Shown piece after piece: positions 10,420 through 21,251 of a stretch of DNA of 64,000 nt. Position 1 is the first letter of the stretch. The number at the start of each line of letters is the position of its first letter. A model generated the notes under the pieces. The model was not told where the DNA came from. It searched no databases and was given only the letters and a program-made list of their open reading frames with translations. This DNA is from Haliclona indistincta (Eukaryota; Porifera; Demospongiae; Haplosclerida; Chalinidae), in the NCBI GenBank assembly GCA_964017065.1, contig OZ024785.1:12479086-12543085 (forward strand). Reading direction: 5' to 3'. The position numbers and the translations under genes were made by a program.

Positions 10420-12166
10420 TTATGATGTAGTCAGTCCTGATAGGATTGCTCTGCGCTCTTGCATGTACTCCTCTTCCTGGTCTAACCACTTGTCATGAGT
10501 GTCCTCAATCATCCCCTGCACATTGACTATCTCGTCTCGCTGTCGGTAGCGGTAACGTCTGGACACACATGAGAACAGCACCAGAGACACCAGGATCAGA
10601 AACGCCTTCACTCCCTCAAAAATTAGCCAAGAGGTCTTTTCAATAAGAAGAGTATTTACCAAACCTACTAGTAGGTACCTGATGCTAAAGGTGGCATACC
10701 ACAGACCAATGAGCAGTCCCTGGGTAGTGCGAGGAGCCTGAGCACAGATGAACTCAAACACTGTCATGGAGACAAGCAGAGAAGAGAGACCATTGAGGAG
10801 CTGAGGAATGATGAACCACAGGTAGGTGTTGTCGACTGGGTTGTCTGTTGATTTACACGTGGTGTAATTGAATACATGTTCAGATCGAATTTTATAGCAG
10901 ACATCATAAGGGCTATAGTGATAATATGGACCATTTAAAACACAGGATACAAAGTTGTGCTCTGACCAGTACTTGCTGTCATGGTTGATCACTACTATTA
11001 TGTACAAGACAACTTGTACTAGTGAGAGGTACAGACCAATCCACATTTTAGTGAGCATTCGAACTTTCTTGATGTAGCGACTACATTTGTTGATGATCAG
11101 TCGATATAGTGGAATACCAACCACTACAACAAGATTGCTGATGTGGAGTGGATTGAGCACAATTAGTAGCAGTACTGGTAGTGAAGGACAGCTAGTCCTC
11201 TGGAGCTGATCCGGAGCAGAGTAGCCATCTCCAGCTAGATGGTATCCAAACAGACACAGGAGAAGAGGCAGGATGCGTAGGAAAGTCTTAGTGTCCTCCA
11301 CCTCCTCATTGGTAAATGGTCCTCCATATTTGTTCTTGCCCAGGTCTATACGGCGTGGAATATCCTCCTCCCAGTAGGTGAAGGCACTACGATGCTGAGG
11401 GACCTTGTGGTTCCAAGAATACTTGAGCACTTTGTAGATATTCTTGAATGGGTTGAGACCTGCTCTCAGAATGTATAAGTGACTCTTTGATTTATAAAGG
11501 AGCACTAAACTGCTTACAGCAGCTAGACAAACTGTGGCTGCAGTTGAGATAAGCAATATATTTTTTATGTAGTGTTTAAATAAGTTTGAAACACTAGCTT
11601 GTAATGTTTCTGAGCCAATTGTAAGATACGTTGCTACCAATTGCACTGCATTGTGAGTCCAGTAGTACCAGTGGATGAAGGCAATCAGTTTTGGTGTAGG
11701 AGCCTCTAGTAGTTGATCCAGTCCAAATTGAATGGCATTAGCTTCAAACATTCCAATACCAGTTGTGATCATAGTTATTATTGGTATAGCTAGAATTGAC
11801 AGTGAAGTGTCTATAATACTCTTGCTGTCCGCATTAAACAGTGCTCTATTTTCTAATGCTTCAGTGAGACTGCAAAGAGTAGCTATAAGTAGTAGTAGCA
11901 CTGTGATAAAGGTTCCAACTGTCAGGAATATGAAGGAACATCTGAGAATTCGATACCTGGTGAGACAGACATCAGCTATGTAGCCAAGGAGAGGGGTAGC
12001 TGAGAAAAAATACACCCAGAATAAGAATGCTGGCAATTTTCTTGGTGGATCGTTCGTGTTGTTCCAAATGAATGGTTCTTGGTATGTTCGATAGTTGAAT
12101 AGTGATAGAGCAAATGATGACTACCACATAGCCTGGTAGGAAAGTACGCCGAGCTGGCTGAGTCAT
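10420..12166 (-). pseudogene. POT/PTR2 (SLC15-like) transporter, copy 3, one-base frameshift
   Basis: The coding match runs the full length of the family, but the frame breaks once. The first 64 residues (MTQPARRTF to FFLSY) are in one frame and the remainder, from PLLGYIADV, is in another. The cause is a run of four G at 11993-11996 (plus strand) where the paralogues have three. Everything else is intact and the C-terminal half is essentially identical to copy 2. This may be a recent pseudogene, a segregating allele or a sequencing error in a homopolymer. An internal methionine at about 12036 could start a protein lacking helix 1 (538 aa). Confidence 0.8.
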
Positions 12167-13636
12167 GGCACTGGTTTACGCAATAGTTTTCTCGAACATC
12201 AGGTTGTTTTGTTATTTTCATGCTTTTGAAGTTATGTTTGTATAGTTGATGTGCATATGATAGTTTTGATAATCAAAACACTTAAACCTTGTGTACATAA
12301 ACAAGATAAAACTTTATTGAATTACTATGAGTAACATAGTTTGTTATATTAGAGGCTTATGTTACCATTGGTTTAGTAACTTAGTACAATCCTCCATTTG
12401 TGTACGGACTAGTCGTGTGCATTGGATGCAACTATTGCAGTGCATATTATAACTTACCTTATTAGGCAATGTAAAAGTAACTGTGAGTTCTTGGTATTTT
12501 ATGTTTTATATGATTACTTTCTAAGTTTTCTTTCAAGACCACTTTTAGTGTCCTACTCGGATAATAAAATTGCAAGGGATTATTTATAGTGTTTGAAACT
12601 AAATGTACATTCCAAATGCAGAGATCGGATTCAGATTTTTCTCACAAAATTTGGTTGCTTTGTAGAGACCTGTGTTTCCTGACTAGTATCTACTTGTAGA
12701 CCAAGTACTTACGGAGGGATTGAAACAGTTTCGTTTGAAAATTCGAGCTACAGACGATTATTTTGGTGAAGCTTTGTATGCGGGACATTAACGCTCTCTC
12801 TCCGTTTATCGACGATAACTTACAATTCAAGAATGGTAGCCAAACAAGACTGTTTCAATCGCTCGAGGACATTGCTGGCTTGAAATAAGACGCTTTTTCA
12901 TAGACTAGCTAACAATACACGTCGCGTTATTTTGTGAGAAAAATTGCTACAGCGTTCCTAGGATTGTGTGCACCTAGCGCTGTGCAGATTTTGTCAAGAG
13001 TCGCTTTGTATGTGAAGACGCACGTTATGATGCTTCACAGTGAGTTTTGTGCTGTTTTTCTTCTCTGTCAAATGTTGCAGCGAAATATTCGTAACCCTTG
13101 GCTGACAATGTATCACAATCGAGAAATCACAGATTGTATATCACCGTTCGCTAAAAACAAAGTTCAAAAGGCACCTGCCAGTAGAATTTCATGACTGTTC
13201 GTGAGTGTCTTTGTCATGGCACTGCTTGCATAAAGGCGCTAGGCGCACTGAAGAAAGAAAGAAGAAAACGAAAATGACGAAACTCGATTTTCACATTTTC
13301 CACTTTAGTAACAATTTCGAGCAATCCCCTTGCTACTGTAAGATGGTGCAACGCCAGAGAGCAAATCTAAGTGTCTTTGGATGTATAAATTCACCACCAG
13401 GCAAATTAATATCAGCGTTTGAACGCTAATACATTGTATGTAGCTGCCATCTTGTTTTTCCGTTCAACCCTACATAGGAAGGAAGGCACTACCGTGTGTC
13501 CCTAATATTAGGCAAATAGTACTCCATCAACTAAACTACATTTGTAATAAACATGATGTCGCATCAAACAATACAAATTTACACTACTCTTTAGCAGTTA
13601 AACTACCATAATCTCTACACTACTGAACTGATCTAG
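12167..13636. other. POT intergenic unit of the second kind
   Basis: The first part matches the 5' flanks of other POT copies. From about 12590 it switches to a different spacer type shared with 32310-32960, 50930-51120 and 58370-58680. Inside are nested inverted repeats: TTCTCACAAAAT near 12640 pairs with ATTTTGTGAGAA near 12935, and GATTGAAACAGT near 12718 pairs with ACTGTTTCAATC near 12850. This suggests an old MITE. The last 200 bp are the common POT 3' flank. No gene is seen. Confidence 0.6.
12637..12948. repeat. Nested inverted-repeat element
   Basis: Two pairs of inverted repeats lie one inside the other, spanning about 310 bp. The element recurs at about 32343-32655. A third copy near 50970-58515 was split at its middle by the transposon nest. 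There is no open frame of note. Boundaries are approximate because no target duplication was identified. Confidence 0.45.
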
Positions 13637-15370
13637 TTATGATGTAGTCAGTCCTGATAGGATTGCTCTGCGCTCTTGCATGTACTCCTCCTCCTGGTCT
13701 AACCACTTGTCATGAGTGTCCTCAATCATCCCCTGCACATTGACTATCTCGTCTCGCTGTCGGTAGAGGTAACGTCTGGACACACATGAGAACAGCACCA
13801 GAGACACCAGGATCAGAAACGCCTTTACTCCTTCAAAAATTAGCCAAGAGGTCTTTTCAATAAGAAGACTATCTACCAAACCTACTAGTAGGTACCTGAT
13901 GCTAAAGGTGGCATACCACAGACCAATGAGCAGTCCCTGGGTAGTGCGAGGAGCCTGGGCACAGATGAACTCAAACACTGTCATGGAGACAAGCAGAGAA
14001 GAGAGACCATTGAGGAGCTGAGGAATGATGAACCACAGGTAGGTGTTGTCGACTGGGTTGTCTGTTGATTCACAAGAGTTAAAGTGTTGTCCAAATCGGA
14101 TCTTTAAGCAAACAATTCCAGAGTTGTAACGAAAATAAGAGCTATTTTTTAAAATACACTCAACTGAGCTGTGTTCTGACCAGTACTTGCTGTCATGGTT
14201 GATCACTACTATTATGTACAAGACAACTTGTACTAGTGAGAGATACAGACCAATCCACATTTTAGTGAGCATTCGAACTTTCTTGATGTAGCGACTACAT
14301 TTGTTGATGATCAGTCGATACAGTGGAATACCAACCACTACAACAAGATTGCTGATGTGGAGTGGATTGAGCACAATTAGTAGCAGTACTGGTATTGAAG
14401 GACAGCTAGTCCTCTGGAGCTGATCCGGAGCAGAGTAGCCATCTCCAGCTAGATGGTATCCAAACAGACACAGGAGAAGAGGCAGGATACGTAGGAATGT
14501 CTTAGTGTCCTCCACCTCCTCATTGGTAAATGGTCCTCCATATTTGTTCTTACCAAGGTCTATACGGCGTGGAATATCCTCCTCCCAGTAGGTGAAGGCA
14601 CTACGATGCTGAGGGACCTTGTGGTTCCAAGAATACTTGAGCACTTTGTAGATATTCTTGAATGGGTTGAGACCTGCTCTCAGAATGTATAAGTGACTCT
14701 TTGATTTATGAAGAAGCACTAAACTGCTTACAGCAGCTAGACCAAGTATTGCTACTAGTGGCAATAGTATAGCACTGTCTCTTATTACATGTTCTTTATA
14801 TCGTGAGAGAAACTTTGTTTCTTTTTCTATGACTTTTGAGCCATTTGTAAAATACATTACTATCACTTGCACTGCATTGTGAGTCCAGTAGTACCAGTGG
14901 ATGAAGGCAATCAGTTTTGGTGTAGGAGCCTCTAGTAGTTGATCCAGTCCAAATTGAATGGCATTAGCTTCAAACAGTCCAACACCAGTGGTTATGAAAG
15001 CTATTAACAATCCTTCGGGGATTAATTTTGTATAAATATTCATGTTCTTATCAATCATTCTTTTTTCTATCAGACTGTTTATGATAGTGACGAAAAGTGT
15101 TAGTAGTACAATAGTACATCCAACTATCAGGAATATGAGGGAACACTTAATTGTTCGATACCTGGTGAGACAGACATCAGCTATGTAGCCAAGGAGAGGG
15201 TAGCTGAGAAACGATAATCCCAGAAAGGCAATGGTAGCAATTTTTATGTTAGAGCGTTCATATCGATCCATATGAATATTCCTTGAAATGTTCGATAGTT
15301 CAAACAGGATAGAGCAGATGATGACCACCACATGACCTTTTAGGAAAGTACGACGAGCTGGCTGAGTCAT
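13637..15370 (-). CDS. POT/PTR2 (SLC15-like) transporter, copy 4 (type B), 577 aa
   Basis: This frame is intact. The region from about residue 215 to the loop and the whole C terminus match type-A copies almost exactly. Residues 80-140 and 175-215 are different (for example TIVLLTLFVTIINSLIEKR), and so is the loop at 14066-14175 (VECILKNSSYFRYNSGIVCL). The same pairing of N-terminal block and loop occurs in copy 9 and, for the loop, in the partial copy at the right edge. The start is MTQPARRTFLKGH, where the usual proline before GH is lysine. Confidence 0.87.
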   Translation of the reverse strand: MTQPARRTFLKGHVVVIICSILFELSNISRNIHMDRYERSNIKIATIAFLGLSFLSYPLLGYIADVCLTRYRTIKCSLIFLIVGCTIVLLTLFVTIINSLIEKRMIDKNMNIYTKLIPEGLLIAFITTGVGLFEANAIQFGLDQLLEAPTPKLIAFIHWYYWTHNAVQVIVMYFTNGSKVIEKETKFLSRYKEHVIRDSAILLPLVAILGLAAVSSLVLLHKSKSHLYILRAGLNPFKNIYKVLKYSWNHKVPQHRSAFTYWEEDIPRRIDLGKNKYGGPFTNEEVEDTKTFLRILPLLLCLFGYHLAGDGYSAPDQLQRTSCPSIPVLLLIVLNPLHISNLVVVVGIPLYRLIINKCSRYIKKVRMLTKMWIGLYLSLVQVVLYIIVVINHDSKYWSEHSSVECILKNSSYFRYNSGIVCLKIRFGQHFNSCESTDNPVDNTYLWFIIPQLLNGLSSLLVSMTVFEFICAQAPRTTQGLLIGLWYATFSIRYLLVGLVDSLLIEKTSWLIFEGVKAFLILVSLVLFSCVSRRYLYRQRDEIVNVQGMIEDTHDKWLDQEEEYMQERRAILSGLTTS

Positions 15371-16753
15371 GACACTCGTTGTTTAGGTATGTTCTTTGTT
15401 TCAAACTTAAACTGAAAGTTAAACATCCATGATCAACGATACTGTTTATCCACCTGTGCTTTGTGGTTGCTTAATAATTTTAACCCTCTAGATGCTGACC
15501 AGTTTTTTCAGCTTGTGTGGGTTTTGTGTAATTCAGTAATTTGTAGCAACATGCCGTGTAGCCTTTGCATTTGTAAATCTAAACATGTAACGTTTGTATT
15601 GGAATGGAGCCGGGTTGTGAGCTCAATGAATACTGAAACTCATGCAGCAGTGGATTAATGCAAAGGGATGGCTACCATTGCATTGACTCCAAATGCTGCT
15701 AGTTGATAGCTCTTGATTTTCAAGGGCTTTTTTAACAGCACCTTCAATAATACACCTTTCTTTAACTTCGAAACGTTTAAAAATTGGACTTCTGAAGTAT
15801 GTCGCAGTGTGATTTCTTCACTCTAGGTAACATGAGGAACTGCACTTTGTCTTGGTTAGCTATTCAACACATCCTGGATCTTCTACGGCGAAAGAAATGT
15901 TATTTTCCGACACGAATGAGCTCAGTTAATTCGTGACTTTAAAGCTTCTGACTCAATGAGTGGTCTAAATAATAGTTAGATAGTGCATCCAAAGATCTAC
16001 ACGATTTTAAAGCCTGAGAGCCGTTGCTATATAGCGTCTGAGCGTAGTGAGGTACTATGGTAACGGCGCATGGGCTTCTAAACCGTGTAGATCCGATTGG
16101 TAACTGATTTAGACTATATAAACAGCAAACATCAACGACACGACCCATGAGAAAGGACTCGCTAGTGCTGGAAAAATTATTCAGTAGAACTCTACACACG
16201 GAACCGTATTCTGCGCCGCACAGCGGGATTCCATTATGAACTATAGAGAACCGCAGCTAAGCAACCTGATTTGTCAACATAGGTCTAATTCATTTTGGTT
16301 TTCATTTGAACCACACAAGTTTTCATAAACATGTAAGTGAAAGTAAATTTATAAAGAAGATTGTTTTCTTATAACTATGTGCTTGCTTGTTTCACTGAAC
16401 CTCTCATTCAGTAGTCTCACAAAGCTACACGAGTGACTATGCTTCTGTTGCTACTATCATGGTTATGCTGTTTCATGGCACTGCTGCTTGTGTTCCACAT
16501 AATATACATGTATAATATTATCTCTCTCTACTAAGGTATTTCACCTTTAGTGCTTCATGTATAGTCGGTGCGATAGTTATTGACTTATTGTGTTTGCACA
16601 ATAATTGTGTAACTGCAAATTCGTATTGTTTACAAAATTGTTTCCATGGACACGTAACATGTGATTCATAACATGATTCACGTGTGTTTAAGAGGAAGTA
16701 CATGTTTTGAGCTCTTATAACTTATGATCACTCGGCTTCACAACTTAGCAAGC
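15371..16753. other. Divergent spacer between POT copy 4 and the membrane-protein gene
   Basis: This 1.4-kb spacer lies between two genes transcribed away from each other, so both promoters should lie here. I cannot pick out a core promoter. It contains a small inverted repeat at 15995-16092. The short open frames (15461-15658, 15939-16199, 16518-16703) have no recognisable domain and are not supported as genes. Confidence 0.6.
15995..16092. repeat. Short inverted repeat (foldback)
   Basis: The left arm starts ATCTACACGATTTTAAAGCC and the right arm ends GGGCTTCTAAACCGTGTAGAT. They pair over roughly 35 bp with mismatches around a short loop. It could be a MITE remnant or a structured promoter element; nothing separates the two. 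Confidence 0.45.
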
Positions 16754-19700
16754 ATGTCAAATGCCAAGATTATCTTCTTGCTTAGTATTTCTTGTCTCTG
16801 TTCAGCAAGAGATGTCTACATTCAGCCGGCTGAAGGTGAGCACTGTCCTGGTACTCCTTGTTACAACATTAATGATTTGGGAAGGTTAGCTGACAATTTT
16901 TCCAACTCTTCTGGCTTGGTTGTTCATTTCTTGGAGGGAACTCACTTGCTGGATCTTCACGAACTTGACTAATGCTTTGTTTGAAGGTGATGGGAGAATG
17001 GAGCAGGGCTTTCATGAGACTGTCTGGCAGTCTACAGTGGTCATCAAGTGTAACTCCAGTACTGGTATCGCTTTTGTTGATAGCTCCAACATCACCTTCA
17101 GGTACATCACCATCACTAACTGTGGAGCTGACATGACCAGCTTCTGTCAGACTAAAGCTGTTTGTAGCAGCAGTCTTGGCTTCTTTAAGATAGACCACAA
17201 TATCGCAGTTGATCATGTTTCTATTCAGAATGGGACAGGTAATGGTCTTCTGATTGAAATTGATGGAGTTGATCTGAAAATCACTGATTCCTCATTTGCA
17301 CAAAATTACATTTATGGCGATGTCAATGCAAGCTTTGATATCTACGCTGGCAGCAATGTTGCTATCTTCTATATTGATCCACTTTCTTGTGATTCTCCAA
17401 GTCATGCTTACAATTCGCACGTTTTGAGTACAAACGTATCTTTCACAGATAGTGAGTTTAAAAGAATGGAGGGTATTTCGGTTGTTATGTTGCAGAGATC
17501 ATACAGGGTTAACATTTTACTTGATTCGATTAGAGCATATGGCAACAAAGGGTTTGGGAATATTTATATTGCTGCTGTAGAACACGATATATCCACTTTT
17601 AATGTAGTTTTCAACAATTCGCTTATTTTCGGTGGAAATACTACTGGATATCCTTTCATAGTCACCTCTATTCAACCTCTGTGCAAACATTGCCCAGTTT
17701 CTAAGGATGCTTTACTTAACTCCACCATTGCTATTGTCAACAGTAAGTTTGTTTACAACATCAACAGTAAAGGTGCAGTTGTATCAATTAGTGCCACTGG
17801 TATTACGTTCACAAAAAGAACAATAATACAATCCACTGAATTTTCTCACAATATTGGATTTGTGGTAGATTTGAAACTTTTCTCCTATCAATATCTAACT
17901 CAATTTTGTGGTACATTTGACAATGTCATTGCCTACAACAACAGTTGGCCATACTATAGTGATGAGCCAGTAGTAACAGTTATATATGCAGTATGTGTCA
18001 CTAGTCTAGTGTTAAACAATGTGACTATCACTAACAATAATTTGACCGGACTCTATGCCTATCACACTACCATAGTAGTGAATGGCACGTCAGTATTCCA
18101 CAACAACACTGGTATTGATGGAGGTGGACTGGCCATGTATGAAAACTCTTATCTTGTGTTTTTAGAAAATTCTACTCTCTATTTCACTAATAACAAAGCG
18201 AGGTCCAGAGGAGGGGCTATATTTGTTGATCCTCAGCGTGAATTAGGTCCATGTTTCTTCCAATACTCTAATGAATCACTTATTCATTCAATAAATGTAA
18301 AAATGTCTGGAAATGAAGCTGATACAGCAGGCACTGTGCTGTTGTTTGGAACCAATATACTCAAATGCTATTTATTTCTTCGCTATCTAACATTTGGTTT
18401 TGAAAGCTTTAAGAAAATATTTGACTATTCAGCACAGACTGGTCCCTCAGTAATATCATCAGAACCTACTGATGTCTGCTTCTGTGATGACAACAACACA
18501 ATAAACTGCTCTCAGACACAGCTAACAATGACAGCTTATCCAGGAGAAGAGATCAATATCTCTTTTCTCACCGTAGGACAATTAAACGGAATTGCCCCCG
18601 GATTTCTTCTAATACGACCTTTTGAAAATAAACATAGATTTGGTTCTGGTTTGAAGGTACTCACTACTCCTATGAACTGCACTAATTTCGTATTTGAACC
18701 AGTACACAATGCCTATGCACTGAGTGTGTTGAATAGTAAATCATATAAGGTATTGAAGATATCGTCTCTTGACTGTCCACTTGGCTTTGAAGTATCGAAT
18801 AGAACTAGATCCTGTAGCTGTGAGGAGCTCAAGGATGCATCTACTGCTGTCACATGTGATTCTACTACTAACACAATATCTCGTCAAGGAGATATCTGGA
18901 TCGGTAATATCAGTGATTGTGTAGTCGTGCAAAGTCCTTGTCCTTTTGACTACTGCAACATAGCACAGGCCAATTTCTCTCTCATTAATTCTGATGCACA
19001 GTGTGCTCTCAACAGGACTGGACTATTGTGTGGCAAGTGTCAGAATGGACTCAGCCTTGCTCTGGGATCCAACAACTGTATTCAATGTCCTCAATTCTCG
19101 TACCTTGCTCTGATCGTTCCCTTTGCTGCTGCTGGATTTGGTTTGGTAGCTCTTCTGATGGTTTTGAATTTGACAGTCTCCGTTGGTACCATCAATGGGC
19201 TCATCTTTTATGCTAATCTTGTGAAAATAAGTGAGAGCACTGGTATCTTCTTTCCTAATGGTCCTATTCCAGTACTGAGTCAGTTCATTGCTTGGCTCAA
19301 TCTTGACTTCGGTATTGAAACATGCTTTTACCACGGCATGACAGCCTATGCCAAGATGTGGCTGCAGTTTGTGTTCCCTCTCTACATATGGTTCATCATA
19401 GCCACCATCATAGTCCTGTGTCGCTACTCCACATGGCTGTCCAACAAGATTGGAAGCAATGTAGTGCAGGTACTTGCTACTCTCATCTTGCTCTCATTTA
19501 CAAAGATCTTCCGGACCGTTGTGCTTGTTATAAAGTTTATAACTTTGACCTGTGCCAATAAAGCAGTCATGAATGAGCTTGTATGGTATATGGACGGTAA
19601 TGTTCGATACTTATCACAATGGCATGCTGTACTGTTAGCAGCAGCTGTCTTGTTTCTGCTTCTTGCCGCTCCCTACACACTTGCTCTGCTGTTTGATCCT

Positions 19701-20291
19701 GTGATTGAGAAATATTTTACTAAAAGTACATTCTTTGCTGATCGTTGGATCAAGTTTAAACCTCTCGTTGATGCCTACCATGGACCTTACAAAGACAACT
19801 GTCGGTTTTGGACTGGTCTATTGCTTCTTATTCGCATGTCATTTACATCTATCTCTTTTCATTTGGATGTGCTCGGTACTCTTATCTTTATAACAACCAG
19901 CACCATCATGCTTTTATCTTTGATGGTCATTTTTGAAGGAGTTTATCAGAAAAGATACGTAAACAACTTGGAATGTCTGTCATATTTCAATCTTGGTTTA
20001 CTGTCTGCTCTCGCTGCAGTGTATCAGAACAATGAGCATCAAAAGCAGTTAGTCACTATCATTAGTGTAAGCATTGCTCTAGTTTCATTTGGTGGAATTG
20101 TTTTGTTTCATGTTCTTCTCCGTCTGAGTCACACCAAATGTTTTAACAAGATATTTAGCAAGAGGTTTGCTCGTTATGGAAGTAGGGAAGAATCGATGAG
20201 TTTGTTAGGCAGCATGGCTGAGGAACATGTGCAGCAACCTACTGTGTCTGAAGTCTTTGATTTATTCTCAAATAGACAACTGAAAGAATAA
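16754..20291 (+). CDS. Secreted-ectodomain multi-pass membrane protein (beta-helix-like), one frameshift
   Basis: The start at 16754 gives a signal peptide (MSNAKIIFLLSISCLCSA) followed by a cysteine-paired N terminus (HCPGTPCYNI). This frame stops at 16972. The match continues in the frame open to 20291 from about 16960, so HEL is followed by TNALFEGDGRM: one small indel at about 16955-16975. The ectodomain, to about 19080, has many short strands with repeated NN, NNS and N-glycosylation sequons and the pattern expected of a right-handed parallel beta-helix. A cysteine-rich stretch follows at about 18800-19085 (CSCEEL, CPFDYCN, LLCGKCQNG, CIQCPQ). The C terminus is a polytopic membrane domain (about 19090-20120) and a short tail. 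This layout resembles the large 'Pmp-like' families annotated in sponge genomes. Ligand and function are unknown. The frameshift may be an error, an allele or real decay. Confidence 0.75.
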
Positions 20292-21251
20292 TTATGGAAA
20301 TGTAACAAAGATGACTGTTATCACTTTTTATACTAATAATACAGTTCAACGAACTTGTTGTGTTAGAATGTATTTTACGAGCACTCTCTTTATCATCTTC
20401 TCTGTTTGTACTCAGCACTTTACAATACATAGTATAAATACATAAAGATTGTGACGTGTATAGCTTAGTTGTTTATATGCATGATGCGTTGTTTCATGAT
20501 CATGGACTGAGCTCCTCCTTTCCTGAATGCTTTCCTCTGATAGTGGGTGCCAGAAGAAGACGAAATAGTCATGCTGCACTATTGGGAAAGAATCGTGCAT
20601 CAGCTAGCAAGGTCTTTCGGTGCATTACAGGTCACGACACTGGTACTATAAAGTGACAGAGTTATCAGTGTGAAAAGCACTGTAGCTCTATACCTTGCAC
20701 AATAACAAGTATAGCATGAAGATGACAACAGAAAGCACTGTGGTGCATTACATGTAGCTGCCTCATAGAGTTATTCAATATGACCCTGCATACATGCTCA
20801 GAGAGCTATATGTCACTTCAGAGTAATAAGCAATCATAGTGATGTCCATTCACAAAGAATAGTGCATCTGAGAAGCATGCATCATGCCAGTTATAAAACC
20901 GCCTGAGTTGCAATATGGTCCGTAATGGTAACACAACACGATTGCCTCGGTAGCATGCATCCTGTATCAGTAGTGGCTGTACAAGACTTTATGCAGACTC
21001 TCAGTCAATAGCATACAAGCCAGTACGACAGGTACCGAGTCAATCATGTTTCACCATTCTGTGTTACCTCCTCGTAGGTGGGCATTTCTTGACTGCTCCC
21101 TACATTCTTTTCATTTCGTTAAAAATCTTTTAATTTTCCAGGAGCACAAGTTAAAGCACACATAAAGAAAGACCATCAGCAACATAAAAAACTTACACAA
21201 ACAACTAAGCTTACAATTCAAACACATTACTGACAATTTGACATAATATGG
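20292..21251. other. Convergent intergenic DNA, duplicate of 889-1950
   Basis: This noncoding spacer is shared with the start of the window apart from indels, including about 100 bp fewer bases overall. It holds the 3' flanks of the membrane gene and of POT copy 5. No gene is seen. Confidence 0.7.
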
